A stretch of 64,000 bases of DNA from Vibrio marisflavi CECT 7928 (GCF_921294215.1 NZ_CAKLDM010000002.1:1922001-1986000), one strand, 5' to 3'; shown: positions 45,061 to 55,274, counted from the first letter of the stretch. Program-made: numbers and translations. The notes: generated by a model from the sequence alone, not told the origin.

Positions 45061-45723
45061 ATACAAGCCTCCTTATTTATTTCCATAGCCCTATTGATAA
45101 GCCTATTATCAACCTATCATTTAACTTCTTATCTTGTACTTGCCTCCACTCACATTTCTATTTTTTTAAGAGTACTTACTCGAATTACTAGTTAGGTATT
45201 TTATGCCAATACATAGACCGCACTGCATAGTACTACAGCTATGGGCATGCCTATTGATAAGGCTTAATACAATCAATAAAGTACTATCTAAAACTGAAGA
45301 AACTACCATCATGCTTCATGGGAATTGATGATCGTTCACCTCGAAGGAGCAGGTTTTAGGATCGTCCCGATGGAGTGGGCCTCTCAATTTGAGTACAACA
45401 TGACAATGAAATATCTATGCGATATTTATCATTTTTTGATGTAATTGATTGCAAAGTCAGTATTCATTAGTTTGTTCAGACTATAAGTTGTACTTCTCAT
45501 TCGTTGCCTGTATGATCTTTGGCGAACTTTTAACCACTGGTTTGATATGTTGCCGCAAGAAAAAAACAATTTCCACCTATTCCAATCCTTAAGCACTCAT
45601 CAACTAGACATCCGCTAGCTCAAATTACCCACATACTTTTAATACAGCTCGTGTCACAAAGACCAAATATCTGTACTAACCTCTATTCTCAATTACACTA
45701 AATTTTCATAGTAAGAGTTATAT
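45061..45723. other. Long non-coding region upstream of proV
   Basis: About 660 bp between the divergent GGDEF gene and proV. The part 45319-45395 has a folded, riboswitch-like look described in the findings. The last 120 bp probably hold the proV promoter. No gene is evident. Confidence 0.5.
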
Positions 45724-47082
45724 ATGAATTCCCAACAAACTGAAGCCGAGTCTTCAGAAGAGCCATACCTTAAAAAGGTTGATAACACATCCAATGGACA
45801 GGCAAGTAACGCAAACCACGATAGCGATGCCATCCCAGCAATAGAAATTCGAGGACTATACAAAGTATTCGGAAATCATGTGAAACGTGCCCTTGCACTG
45901 AGTGAGCAGGGAAAGTCTAAGCAAGACATTTTGCAGGAAACTGGGGCAGTTCTTGGCATTGAAAACGCCAACTTTAAAATCAACAAACGCGAAATTTTCG
46001 TTGTAATGGGGCTTTCTGGTAGCGGTAAATCGACCTTAATTCGATGCCTAAACCGATTAATAGATCCTAGCCGAGGCGAAGTACTAGTTGATGGTCAAAA
46101 TATTTTGACGATGAACAACAAACAACTCAATCAAGTTCGTCGTTCAAAAGTGTCAATGGTTTTCCAAAACTTTGGGCTGTTTCCGCACCGCAACGTGTTG
46201 AGCAATGTGGAATACGGTTTAGAAGTCTCTGGTGTCGACAAAGAAACCAGAAAAGAAAAAGCCAAAAAATCTCTCGATCTTGTTGGCCTAAAAGATTATG
46301 AAGCAAGCTTCCCAAGTGAGCTTAGTGGTGGTATGCAGCAGAGAGTTGGTCTAGCTCGAGCATTAGCAAACGATCCTGAGATTCTACTCATGGATGAAGC
46401 ATTCAGTGCTCTTGACCCATTAATACGTACTGAAATGCAAGATGAGTTGCTCGAATTGCAAGCCAAGATGCACAAGACCATCGTATTCATCACTCACGAT
46501 CTGGATGAAGCACTCAAACTTGGTGATCGAATCGCAATCATGAAAAATGGCCAAGTCATTCAAATCGGAACACCTGAAGAAATCCTCACTCACCCAGCAG
46601 ACGATTACGTTGCGAGTTTTGTAAAACAAGTTGATCGCTCAAAAGTCATCACAGCAGGCTCAATATTGACGAAAGCACCGAGCATTACGCTTCCCCAGAG
46701 TGGCAGTAAAGTAGCGGTACGAATCATGGAAACTCACAAAACAACTCACCTAATAGCCGTCGACAGTAACCGACACATTCAGGGCTTACTAACACTAGAA
46801 GATTGTTTAGCGCTAGAGAATTCGAGCATTTCGTCAGTTGAATCTAAGTTAAAAATGGATTTCATGATTGTTTCTAAAGATACCCCTATTTCGGAGCTTC
46901 TAGGGGCTGTTCTTGAGTCAGAATACCCGTTAGCCGTAACGGATGAAGAAGGGGCTTTCATGGGCCAAATCGACAAAGCATCTGTATTAGCCGAAGTAGT
47001 AGAGAATGAAAGCAACGATGGCCTTACGACTCTTGCTCAATACCGAAAAGCGCTGGCAAAGAATGAAACTCACAAGGCTTAA
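45724..47082 (+). CDS. proV: Glycine betaine/proline ABC transporter ATPase ProV
   Basis: ProV drives osmoprotectant uptake. The 452-residue protein has the ABC motifs Walker A GLSGSGKSTLIRCLNR, signature LSGGMQQRVGLARAL and Walker B EILLMDEAFSALDP, and a C-terminal tandem CBS module (about 320-430) typical of ProV/OpuAA. The first ~40 residues are a polar extension (MNSQQTEAESSEEPYLKK) before EIRGLYKVFG, longer than in E. coli. proW follows by 2 bp and proX by 7 bp: one operon. Confidence 0.95.
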   Translation: MNSQQTEAESSEEPYLKKVDNTSNGQASNANHDSDAIPAIEIRGLYKVFGNHVKRALALSEQGKSKQDILQETGAVLGIENANFKINKREIFVVMGLSGSGKSTLIRCLNRLIDPSRGEVLVDGQNILTMNNKQLNQVRRSKVSMVFQNFGLFPHRNVLSNVEYGLEVSGVDKETRKEKAKKSLDLVGLKDYEASFPSELSGGMQQRVGLARALANDPEILLMDEAFSALDPLIRTEMQDELLELQAKMHKTIVFITHDLDEALKLGDRIAIMKNGQVIQIGTPEEILTHPADDYVASFVKQVDRSKVITAGSILTKAPSITLPQSGSKVAVRIMETHKTTHLIAVDSNRHIQGLLTLEDCLALENSSISSVESKLKMDFMIVSKDTPISELLGAVLESEYPLAVTDEEGAFMGQIDKASVLAEVVENESNDGLTTLAQYRKALAKNETHKA

Positions 47083-47084
47083 TT

Positions 47085-47921
47085 ATGATGAGAATTAATA
47101 TTGGTGACGGCTTTGCGGCCATGATTAACTGGATGACCACTCACATGGGGGGCTTTTTTGATGCAATAAGCACTGTCATCTTGGCATTGGTTGACGGATT
47201 AACGTTTATCTTAGAGCTACCAAATGCTTTCGTAATGGTTGCTATATTAACCATAATAGCTTGGTTTACCTCTGGTAAGAAAATGGCCGTGTTTACTGTA
47301 TTAGGCATGCTGCTAATTGTGAATCTAGGCCTCTGGACTCAAACGATGGAAACTCTGTCGTTGATTATTGCTGCGGTTATTTTCTCTTTGGCGCTAGGGT
47401 TACCTCTTGGGATATGGTCTGCTAAAAGCGACACCGTTGAACGTGTAATGCGCCCTCTTATGGACTTTATGCAAACTCTGCCAGCATTTGTTTACCTCAT
47501 TCCAGCAGTAATGCTATTTAGTTTAGGCCCTGTGCCAGGTGTTTTAGCTACCCTCATATTCTCACTGCCACCAGTGGTGCGATTAACTAACTTGGGCATT
47601 CGCCAAGTGCCGAAAGAAATCAAAGAAGCAGCGATAGCTTTTGGCTCATCTCCTTCACAGATTTTATTTAAAGCCGAACTTCCACAAGCAATCCCTACGA
47701 TTATGGCTGGAGTCAACCAAACCATTATGTTAGCGCTTTCGATGGTGGTTATCGCGGGCATGATTGGTGCTGGCGGCTTAGGAAATGAAGTGTTGAAAGG
47801 CATTACCCAACTACGACTCAATGTAGGCTTCGAGGGTGGTGTTGCTATCGTAATACTTGCTGTTTATTTAGATCGAGTCACTCAAGCTTTAGGTGGCAAA
47901 CGTAAAAATTCCAAAGGATAA
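47085..47921 (+). CDS. proW: Glycine betaine/proline ABC transporter permease ProW
   Basis: The membrane channel of the ProU-type transporter. 278 residues with the BPD_transp_1 signature EAAIAFGSSPSQILFKAELPQAIPTIMAGVNQTIMLALSMVV. Shorter than E. coli ProW, which has a long N-terminal extension, as usual in Vibrio. Six hydrophobic segments are visible. Confidence 0.95.
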   Translation: MMRINIGDGFAAMINWMTTHMGGFFDAISTVILALVDGLTFILELPNAFVMVAILTIIAWFTSGKKMAVFTVLGMLLIVNLGLWTQTMETLSLIIAAVIFSLALGLPLGIWSAKSDTVERVMRPLMDFMQTLPAFVYLIPAVMLFSLGPVPGVLATLIFSLPPVVRLTNLGIRQVPKEIKEAAIAFGSSPSQILFKAELPQAIPTIMAGVNQTIMLALSMVVIAGMIGAGGLGNEVLKGITQLRLNVGFEGGVAIVILAVYLDRVTQALGGKRKNSKG

Positions 47922-47928
47922 AATACTA

Positions 47929-48825
47929 ATGAAAATGACAAAGAAACTAAGAACGTGTCTTGTCAGTGGCTTAATGCTGTTTACGGCATTAGGGTTAACG
48001 GCATGTGATAAAACAGAAAAGCCAACTGAGAATAAAACGGCTAACTTGGTATATGTAAACTGGGCTGAAGGTGTAGCTTACACACACTTAGCTAATGTCG
48101 TTCTAACTGACAAAATGGGGTATGACGTCACCTTAACAGCTGCTGATGTAGGACCTGCTTATATATCTGTCGCGCAAGGTAAATATGATGCAATGATGGA
48201 AAGCTGGCCAGTATTACAAAAGTCGTACATCGACCGTTTTGGCGACAAGCTTGTTAACCTTGGAAGCATTTACAAAGGCACACAAGTAGGCCTAGTTGTG
48301 CCAGACTACGTGACAATCGATACTATCGCACAACTTAAAGACAACGCTGCTAAGTTCGACAATAAGATTGTTGGTATTGACGCAGGTGCTGGCTTAATGA
48401 GCTCCGTCGAAAATAAAGTAATGCCAGAATACGGTCTTACGAACATGAAACTTATCGCATCAAGTGGCCCAGCTATGACAGCTGCGTTGGGTAAGGCGAT
48501 TGCTAAGAAAGAATGGATCGTCGTGACAGGTTGGACTCCTCACTGGATGTTCAGCCGCTGGCACCTTAAGTTCCTTAAACAAGACCCATCGAAACAGGTC
48601 TGGAGCAAAGGTGTTATCAATATCCTTGGACGCAAAGGGTTAGGCAAAGACAAACCAGAACTGAAAGCTTTCTTGAGCAACATGCACCTCACTGATAAGC
48701 AGCTTTCTGGCCTTATGCTTGATATCAAAGATAAGAAAGAGAATGAAACTCTCGATCAAGTCGCTCGTCAATGGGTTAAAAATCATGAGCAATTAGTTGA
48801 TAGCTGGATCCCTGCAACTAAATAA
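47929..48825 (+). CDS. proX: Glycine betaine-binding protein ProX
   Basis: The substrate-binding part of the ProU-type system. I start it at the ATG at 47929, preceded by AAAGGA, rather than the upstream in-frame start inside proW; 298 residues. The signal ends L-G-L-T-A-C, a lipobox, so it may be membrane-tethered rather than free. GWTPHWMFSRWHLKF supplies the aromatic box that cages the betaine ammonium group. A terminator follows at 48837-48868. Confidence 0.93.
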   Translation: MKMTKKLRTCLVSGLMLFTALGLTACDKTEKPTENKTANLVYVNWAEGVAYTHLANVVLTDKMGYDVTLTAADVGPAYISVAQGKYDAMMESWPVLQKSYIDRFGDKLVNLGSIYKGTQVGLVVPDYVTIDTIAQLKDNAAKFDNKIVGIDAGAGLMSSVENKVMPEYGLTNMKLIASSGPAMTAALGKAIAKKEWIVVTGWTPHWMFSRWHLKFLKQDPSKQVWSKGVINILGRKGLGKDKPELKAFLSNMHLTDKQLSGLMLDIKDKKENETLDQVARQWVKNHEQLVDSWIPATK

Positions 48826-48836
48826 CACATTCAAAA

Positions 48837-48868
48837 AAGCCCTCAGTTAAACTGTGGGCTTCTTTTTA
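48837..48868 (+). terminator. Terminator after proX
   Basis: AAGCCC(T)CAGT and ACTG(T)GGGCTT form a stem with one mismatch, followed by TCTTTTTAG. It begins 11 bp after the proX stop. Confidence 0.85.
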
Positions 48869-48894
48869 GTATCGCCAGACATACCATATAGGCA

Positions 48895-50454
48895 TCAAGC
48901 TACGCGCTGCAAATTATAGCTAGCCAAGTGCTGGCTAGTATCATGCGTCCTAGAATGTAACTCATTACTACTTGTGGAGATATCATTGGTTTCTTCTACA
49001 AGGCTATCTATTTGTTGATCAATTAAAGATAGGTTACGTAAAAGAGAATCCATTGCATCACTTTGTGAAACTGACGAGTCCACTATACCGTGGTTCACTT
49101 CGTCTGCCTTGGAGATATCTTCAAGGGCAGTTTCAATATCACTAACTGACTCTTCGATAGACTCCACACAATGTTGACTTGCATTAAGTCCTTCGTCTGT
49201 AAAGCTGATCAATTCATCTGATACACGAGTCAGATCAGACAATATGCTTTCAACCTGATCAGTTGAAGTAGACGTTTTCTCAGCTAATCCACGAACTTCA
49301 TCAGCAACAACCGCAAACCCGCGGCCATTTTCTCCTGCCCTAGCGGCTTCAATTGCGGCATTCAATGCCAGTAAATTAGTTTGCTCAGCGATGTTGCGAA
49401 TAATCCCCAATATTTCACTTACTTTATGGACTTGGCCACTTAACTCAGTCGCTGATTCTGAAGTTGACTGGCTCTTCTCTGACAGCAGCTGAATATCTCT
49501 CATAGCCTTCGCTAGACGCTTCTGACCTTTATTAGCACTTTCCACAGCCTGCCCCAGCGTACTCGAAGATTTGTTGGCATTCTCCTTTACCGACTCTACT
49601 GAATTCTTGGTTTGCTCGCCAATGACGACCGTCTCTTTTATATCACTCCGTTGCGAGCTTACTTTAGATGTTAAAGACTCAATGTGATTCTCTAAATTAT
49701 CGGCAATACCTGTCACCGCCATCGCACCTTGATGGATAGGATTCAGCGTTTGTTCTATTTTGTCGATAAACAAATTGATATGCCCCGCTAAAATACCTAA
49801 TTCGTCATTGCGTTTTAAACGGATGCGTTTTTTTAGGTCGCACTCCCCCGAACCTAACTCCTCACACAGCGTAGATAAATGTTGTAGCGGCTTTAGAAGA
49901 ACTTGACGCAAAATGGTCAGCAACACCGCAATCGAAAGCGCGATACAAACGATGCCAAGTATAAAAGATTGCTTCCCTAGAGAAGAGCTCAAAATATGTA
50001 AATCTTTAAAATGCCAGTAGGAAACAGCATAGCCGGTAAGCGTTTTCTTCTTTCCTGAATAAATAGGAACCGCATAAACAAATGTAGTGCGGTCATCAAA
50101 TAATACCTGAGAATCCGACCATTTAAACTCGGTCAAATGAGCCTTATTACTCGCCTTATCTGTAGAAAACAGCAAGGACTTATCCGGTAAATAGATATCA
50201 AACTGCGTTAAATTACCTTCACTTGCTTTTGAAGCAGCATTCACTCTCTCTGAAATACTATTTTGTTTTTTAAACCTCACCGCACTGCCAAGCTGTTCGC
50301 TCACAGATTGTGTGGCTTGCTCAAATGACTTTTTACTCAGTTGATGAATCGCATCAGTACTACTAGACCAAATACTGTAAGATATTGCTGTAACAGCAAC
50401 TAACATCAGTATTGATGAACTAGCAATCACAAGTTTGTTTATCGATAAGCGCAT
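48895..50454 (-). CDS. Methyl-accepting chemotaxis protein
   Basis: 519 residues: an N-terminal membrane segment (about 8-28), a periplasmic sensor of ~130 residues (probably Cache-like; [21 protein letters not shown]), a second membrane segment (about 163-185), a HAMP domain, and the cytoplasmic signalling domain with the hairpin tip [43 protein letters not shown]. Lies directly after the proVWX terminator on the opposite strand. Ligand unknown. Probably acts with CheV and CheR encoded in this window. Confidence 0.93.
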   Translation of the reverse strand: MRLSINKLVIASSSILMLVAVTAISYSIWSSSTDAIHQLSKKSFEQATQSVSEQLGSAVRFKKQNSISERVNAASKASEGNLTQFDIYLPDKSLLFSTDKASNKAHLTEFKWSDSQVLFDDRTTFVYAVPIYSGKKKTLTGYAVSYWHFKDLHILSSSLGKQSFILGIVCIALSIAVLLTILRQVLLKPLQHLSTLCEELGSGECDLKKRIRLKRNDELGILAGHINLFIDKIEQTLNPIHQGAMAVTGIADNLENHIESLTSKVSSQRSDIKETVVIGEQTKNSVESVKENANKSSSTLGQAVESANKGQKRLAKAMRDIQLLSEKSQSTSESATELSGQVHKVSEILGIIRNIAEQTNLLALNAAIEAARAGENGRGFAVVADEVRGLAEKTSTSTDQVESILSDLTRVSDELISFTDEGLNASQHCVESIEESVSDIETALEDISKADEVNHGIVDSSVSQSDAMDSLLRNLSLIDQQIDSLVEETNDISTSSNELHSRTHDTSQHLASYNLQRVA

Positions 50455-50656
50455 ACAAGTCCTACCCTGTCACAAAGTCTGCATATTAATTGTGGTTATA
50501 TTGAGACCTAGCTAACACATCTAACTTAAGTTATTAGTAAAAAAATCATAACCTTTCAATAGAAGGGAAAAGTGTTTAACGAAGTGTATTAGTTCTGAGA
50601 TTGGCGAGTATTTGCACTAATTTTAAATTAACTACATAAAGTTTTTAGGGGGAAAG

Positions 50657-50824
50657 ATGAACAAGCTGCTACTTCTCGTGCACATTGTTGTATTTACAGG
50701 TTACCAGCCTCTGCTCGAGCAAGTATCAAACATGCGACAACATCGAAACAAACTGAATATAGTTTTCTCATTCGATCGTAAACGGAGTATAAGAAAATAT
50801 CTGAATCCGTGTTATCACAAATAG
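50657..50824 (+). CDS. Candidate 55-residue small protein
   Basis: A short ORF MNKLLLLVHIVVFTGYQPLL... with the strong Shine-Dalgarno AGGGGGAAAG 4 bp before its ATG. The first ~15 residues are hydrophobic and could be a membrane or signal segment; the remainder is basic (MRQHRNKLNIVFSFDRKRS). It lies in a 870 bp gap with no other gene. I do not recognise it, and no terminator follows, so it could be a chance ORF. Confidence 0.35.
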   Translation: MNKLLLLVHIVVFTGYQPLLEQVSNMRQHRNKLNIVFSFDRKRSIRKYLNPCYHK

Positions 50825-51163
50825 AACCCCTGTTAATACACTGAGTTTATTAACATTTTACTAAAAGACCATCTCTCATTGCTCTTTCCCAGTTTAAGTT
50901 AAATAAAATCAAAGTCTAAACGAGATGGAATATGAATTCTCACTAAAAGCATTTCCAACAAATCTACTAACTTATCGATAACCTTAGAATTCATTTTTGT
51001 CGATTGTTGTACGGTTAAAAATATTACACACTCGCGCACCGAGGTTCTGCGTCAAGATAAAATATCGAAACAACCCTACACGAAGTAACAAAAATGCGCT
51101 CCCTCATAAAATAAAACAACCTGGTTATTTATGCTTCTAAAGGCTTTATTTTTAGTAAGTTAG

Positions 51164-51182
51164 AGAGTGTATTACACACTCT
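51164..51182. promoter_or_regulatory. Palindrome upstream of the aromatic permease
   Basis: AGAGTGT-ATTAC-ACACTCT is a 7-5-7 inverted repeat about 145 bp before the permease start. It fits neither the TrpR nor the TyrR box. Candidate operator for an unknown regulator. Confidence 0.35.
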
Positions 51183-51324
51183 TAATTGAACTCTGACTAT
51201 ATCTCACTTTAGCTGTCTCCCGTCGCTTGCTTTATCGGAGGTGGACAAATCTTTGTCTCTTCGGGTCATAAAGAAACCAGCCAAGCTTTGCCTTGTAATA
51301 ACACTCAACGTCAGGAGTAAGTTA

Positions 51325-52554
51325 ATGAATTCAAATGCTTCACACCCTCCCTCATTTGGCAAAATCTTCTCAGCTTCACTATTAGTATTCGGAAATGTAT
51401 TAGGAGTAGGCGTACTCGCACTCCCTATCACAGCAGGCTTAGGCGGCTTTATTCCTGCACTTGTCGGCATCGTGGGGATCTGGTTTGTAATGCTCTTCGC
51501 CGCTTGGATTATTGCCTCTCGAATTAATCCAGAAAAGAAAAACTTCGACCTTCCTTCTTTCTACGGCCAAGAGCTAGGCAATTCAGGAAAATGGATTGCC
51601 ATTATATGCAACTTGATCATCCTTTATGGTGTGTTAGTTGCTTATTTAAGCGGAATCTCTTCCATGATAACTTCGCTATTTCCTGCTCTAGCAAGTCATG
51701 AAACGCTTATTACACTTATCTATTTCTGTTTTACGACCGCACTGATTATATTCGGCTTAAAAGCGCTCAGAAGCGGTATGGTATTTTTGGTAGCAGCTAC
51801 ATGGATATGCTTTATCCTGATGATGGTCACTGGCTTTAGTCACTTCGATGTGCAAAACCTGACCTTTTCTAGCTGGAAATATGTTCCGATTGTTTTGCCA
51901 ATCGCAGTTTCTGCATTCCACTTTCACAATATTATCCCAACCGTTTCTAAATCTTTAAACCACAACCAATCGGCTACTCGCAAGTCTATTTTATTGGGAG
52001 TATTCATGGGCTTAGTTCTTAATATGGCTTGGGTATTAGTGGTATTAGGTACACTACCTGAGAATGGCGCAGGCGCTCACTCTATTGTTTATGCTAACTG
52101 GCATGGTTTAACCGCTAACGTTCCGATGTCGGAAATTCTTAACAGTAAAGTTTTCCTATATTCAGGTTTGTGCTTTGGTCTATTGGCTGTGACGTCTTCA
52201 TTTATGACAAATGGTGCAGGCTTGTTTGGTTTTATTCAGGACTTAACAACTAACTATTTGAATACAGAAAATAAACTGCTTGTTGGTGCACTAGCATTTT
52301 TGCCACCGCTTGCTGTGACATTGATTTACCCACGGCTGTTTTTGGCGGCATTATCGATTGTCGGCGGCGTAGGCGAAGACATATTGTTCGCTGTTCTACC
52401 AGCGATTGTTCTGATTAAACTGACACGCAGTACAAAACGTCACTACCAAGCAGTTGGTTACGCTATGCTGCTTGCTGGGTTATTTATCTGCCCGTTTGTT
52501 ATCGGACAAAAAGTAGGCCTTATTCACCTACTTCCACCAGCTATCATCAGCTAA
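51325..52554 (+). CDS. Aromatic amino acid permease (HAAAP family)
   Basis: 409 residues, about 11 membrane segments, of the Trp/Tyr permease family (Mtr, TyrP, TnaB). I start it at the ATG at 51325, preceded by CAGGAG; the frame opens at 51241. The N-terminal motif GNVLGVGVLALPITAGLGGFIPAL is the family signature, and FHFHNIIPTVSKSLNHN the second. Which of Trp or Tyr is transported cannot be told. A strong hairpin closes the gene at 52563-52596. Confidence 0.9.
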   Translation: MNSNASHPPSFGKIFSASLLVFGNVLGVGVLALPITAGLGGFIPALVGIVGIWFVMLFAAWIIASRINPEKKNFDLPSFYGQELGNSGKWIAIICNLIILYGVLVAYLSGISSMITSLFPALASHETLITLIYFCFTTALIIFGLKALRSGMVFLVAATWICFILMMVTGFSHFDVQNLTFSSWKYVPIVLPIAVSAFHFHNIIPTVSKSLNHNQSATRKSILLGVFMGLVLNMAWVLVVLGTLPENGAGAHSIVYANWHGLTANVPMSEILNSKVFLYSGLCFGLLAVTSSFMTNGAGLFGFIQDLTTNYLNTENKLLVGALAFLPPLAVTLIYPRLFLAALSIVGGVGEDILFAVLPAIVLIKLTRSTKRHYQAVGYAMLLAGLFICPFVIGQKVGLIHLLPPAIIS

Positions 52555-52562
52555 CACTATTT

Positions 52563-52596
52563 ACCCAAATAGCTCTATTCCCAGAGCTATTTGGGT
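52563..52596. terminator. Hairpin between the permease and the TolA-like gene
   Basis: ACCCAAATAGCTCT and AGAGCTATTTGGGT form a 14 bp perfect stem. T-runs are weak on both sides, so it may be a bidirectional terminator of two convergent genes. Confidence 0.6.
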
Positions 52597-52611
52597 ATTG
52601 ACTGCATTTCT

Positions 52612-53130
52612 TTATTTCTCCGGCTTTACCGTCAGATCAATCTCTTTTAAAAAGTGATATTGTTTTTCATTGAGTGGTGCGATAGCAGCAATAGGAAAGC
52701 TATTATAAACCGCCATTTTTACTCGGTTATCAAACTCAGTATTGCCACTGCTTCTGACAATTTTTACCGAGGTTAATTGGGTTTCTTTATTCAATTGCAA
52801 TCGCACTTCAGTACTTAGCTTTCCCACTGCACTATTGGGCACATATAGGTTTTTCTCAATACTCTGGCGAATAATGTTGGCTGCACTTTGTACTTGCTGC
52901 GGCACACCATTATTGCCCTCGATTTTCTGCTCGGCACCATTCTGCACCGAAGTTGCAACCTCTGACTTTTGGGCTGACTTAGGAGCTGGATTGTGGGCGC
53001 AACCACCGAGGCTTAACACTGTCACAGCTAACAGGATTGGAAGGGAACTACGTTTGATCTGAGCTCGTGATGGGGCTTGTTGAGTCGTAGGAAAAAAGCG
53101 GCGGAAACTAATGCGAGATTGAATGCCCAT
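52612..53130 (-). CDS. Lipoprotein with TonB/TolA C-terminal domain
   Basis: 172 residues. A signal ends in L-S-L-G-G-C, so Cys44 would be lipidated, after an unusually long N-terminal stretch before it. The C-terminal ~75 residues (LSTEVRLQLNKETQLTSVKIVRSSGNTEFDNRVKMAVYNSFPI) match the TonB/TolA C-terminal fold. The start may be wrong; no ribosome-binding site is seen. It is convergent with the permease. Function unknown, perhaps envelope energy coupling. Confidence 0.65.
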   Translation of the reverse strand: MGIQSRISFRRFFPTTQQAPSRAQIKRSSLPILLAVTVLSLGGCAHNPAPKSAQKSEVATSVQNGAEQKIEGNNGVPQQVQSAANIIRQSIEKNLYVPNSAVGKLSTEVRLQLNKETQLTSVKIVRSSGNTEFDNRVKMAVYNSFPIAAIAPLNEKQYHFLKEIDLTVKPEK

Positions 53131-53175
53131 ATACAGATCGTAATCGGTGGTAATAGATTGCCCCAGACTACCTAT

Positions 53176-53206
53176 AAAAATAGGCTAGTCAAGCTAGCCT
53201 ATTTAA
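53176..53206 (-). terminator. Terminator after the MFS gene
   Basis: AAATAGGCTAG and CTAGCCTATTT form an 11 bp stem. On the minus strand it is followed by TTTTTATAGG, about 30 bp after the MFS stop. Confidence 0.85.
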
Positions 53207-53233
53207 ACCTCGAAGCACTACTATACGGTTCCC

Positions 53234-54403
53234 CTACGCAGCAGAAAGCACAGACTCATAACCTTTTGCCGGAAGCTTAGGAACGAGCGTCGCAAGGCAA
53301 AGAGAGACAACAGCCATGCCCGCACCGATGTAAAAGACCCAAGAAGGGTTCACCATCCAAACCATACCTAAAAGCACAGGCAATACGACTGCAGCAATAT
53401 GGTTAATGGTGAAAGAAACACCAGCCGTCGAAGCAATATCTTTAGGATCAGCAATCTTTTGGAAATAAGTTTTGGTTGCAATCGCCATTGCAAAAAATAA
53501 ATTGTCTGTCACGTACAATCCTGACGCTACCCAATGATTGTTGATGGCCGCATAAGAAACGAATACGCAAATTAAACCAAGGTACTCAATCAATAAAATA
53601 TTACGCTCACCAATGTTGGCAACCAGTTTACCTATTTTGGGTGCCAGCCACATAGTCGCAAGTTGGTTAACAATAAAAAGCAGAGCCATATTTTCCACGG
53701 TGAAACCATATTTATCGACCATCAGAAAGCCCGCGAAAACGACAAATATCTGACGACGAGCACCTGCCATAAACACCAGTGCGTAGTACAACCAGTATCG
53801 CTTTCTCAACACCAAGTGTTTATGCTGCTGCGACTTCTTAGGTAAAACTGGAAAACGAATATACATATACAATGCTATCGCGCAGCCAATAATACCCGCA
53901 ATAAGATACACATACTCAAAAGGTACCTTAAATAGATCCATTGCGACCCAAATACAGGCAAAGGTTATCAAAGCGACTAATGCCCCTTTACTGATTAAAG
54001 TACCCATATATTTCGGCGCTTCGTCTTTGCCCAACCACTGAATTTGCAATGACGTGTTCATTGTCTCGTAATAGTGAAACCCTACCGACATGACGATCGT
54101 CGTAGCGTACAACCCATAAGTTGATGGGAAGAAACCTGTGAGCGCAACACCAACGGAAAGTACAGCTAAAGCCAACACGGCAAGATATTGTTCTTTAATT
54201 AGCAGCAACAAAAATACGGCTCCAAAGGCAAGAAAGCCCGGAACTTCTCTGAGTGATTGCAACCAACCTATTTGAGTACCCGCGAAATGCGCTTCATCGA
54301 CACTGAAGTTATTGAGCAGCAATCGCCACACAGAAAAAGTAATCGCGGCACAAATTGCGCTCAACAATAAAAACTGTCGAGACTGTTTAGCATTATCTGA
54401 CAT
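53234..54403 (-). CDS. MFS transporter
   Basis: About 390 residues with 12 predicted membrane segments, including FLLLSAICAAITFSVWRLLL and LYVTDNLFFAMAIATKT. I do not see a motif that would name the substrate. Start taken at the second of two adjacent ATGs. It is divergent from the AraC gene, sharing a 95 bp gap, which is the classical layout of an efflux pump or uptake gene with its regulator. Confidence 0.88.
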   Translation of the reverse strand: MSDNAKQSRQFLLLSAICAAITFSVWRLLLNNFSVDEAHFAGTQIGWLQSLREVPGFLAFGAVFLLLLIKEQYLAVLALAVLSVGVALTGFFPSTYGLYATTIVMSVGFHYYETMNTSLQIQWLGKDEAPKYMGTLISKGALVALITFACIWVAMDLFKVPFEYVYLIAGIIGCAIALYMYIRFPVLPKKSQQHKHLVLRKRYWLYYALVFMAGARRQIFVVFAGFLMVDKYGFTVENMALLFIVNQLATMWLAPKIGKLVANIGERNILLIEYLGLICVFVSYAAINNHWVASGLYVTDNLFFAMAIATKTYFQKIADPKDIASTAGVSFTINHIAAVVLPVLLGMVWMVNPSWVFYIGAGMAVVSLCLATLVPKLPAKGYESVLSAA

Positions 54404-54497
54404 CAAATCTCCAATAACTATAATTGAAATGACAAGGACACATTCTATAGATAAAATCGATGTCTAGATTTATCAATACTGACACATTATTTATCAA

Positions 54498-55274
54498 ATG
54501 CGCCAATTTGTAGAAAAAGAACAGCTGTTCAGACCGATAGAAGCCATTACTGACGAAAGGCAGGCAAACTCTGTCGGCGTGGCTCACTCTCACGAATGGT
54601 GTCAGCTGCAATACGCCACACACGGCGTCATCAATGTAAAAGCAGGCAACTACAGTTTTATTATCCCTCCACAAAGGGCTGTTTGGATACCCACTGGTGT
54701 CGTGCATCAAGTCAATAACACCGCGCCGGCCAGCTACCGCAGCTTTCATATTGAAAGTAAGTTAGGAGATAAAATTGGCAGTGACGTTAAGGTAATTCAG
54801 GTCTCACCTTTTTTGAGAGAGTTGATTCATCGCGGTTGTGATGCTTGGCAAGGCAAGTACCATATGAGTGACATTAACTCTGCCCTCATGACGCTACTCA
54901 TCGAAGAAATACATCAAGCGCCAATTAGCCCTCTTCACCTATCTTGGCCAACAGATCCTCGTCTGAAACGAGTTTGCGAACTGCTGCATGACAACCCTGG
55001 AGACAACCGAAACCTCTCTGAACTCGCACAGTATTCCGGAGCCTCAGTAAGAACGCTTAACCGACTGTTCGCTAAAGAGTGCCAGCTGAATTTTACTGAG
55101 TGGCGCCAAAAGTTGAGAATATTGACAGCCCTTGAGCTTTTGCAAAATAACCGCTCGATAACCGACATAGCATTAGAATTAGGTTATGAATCTAGTTCAG
55201 CATTTATCACTGTTTTTAAGAAGCACCTGAACTCTTCACCAAAAGCTTATATACGCAATCTCACTACAGTTTAA
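54498..55274 (+). CDS. AraC-family transcriptional regulator
   Basis: 258 residues. An N-terminal cupin-type sensor (VAHSHEWCQLQYATHGVINVKAGNYSFIIPPQRAVWIPTGVVHQV) is followed by the C-terminal two-HTH AraC domain with NLSELAQYSGASVRTLNRLFAKECQLNFTEWRQKLRILTAL and SITDIALELGYESSSAFITVFKKHLNSSPKAYIR. Effector unknown. Likely controls the divergent MFS gene. Confidence 0.9.
   Translation: MRQFVEKEQLFRPIEAITDERQANSVGVAHSHEWCQLQYATHGVINVKAGNYSFIIPPQRAVWIPTGVVHQVNNTAPASYRSFHIESKLGDKIGSDVKVIQVSPFLRELIHRGCDAWQGKYHMSDINSALMTLLIEEIHQAPISPLHLSWPTDPRLKRVCELLHDNPGDNRNLSELAQYSGASVRTLNRLFAKECQLNFTEWRQKLRILTALELLQNNRSITDIALELGYESSSAFITVFKKHLNSSPKAYIRNLTTV

Noticed and set aside
51211..51324. The permease leader as a lysine or T-box riboswitch
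   Set aside because: No lysine-riboswitch or T-box landmark could be aligned; only a small GACAAA/TTTGTC hairpin is visible.
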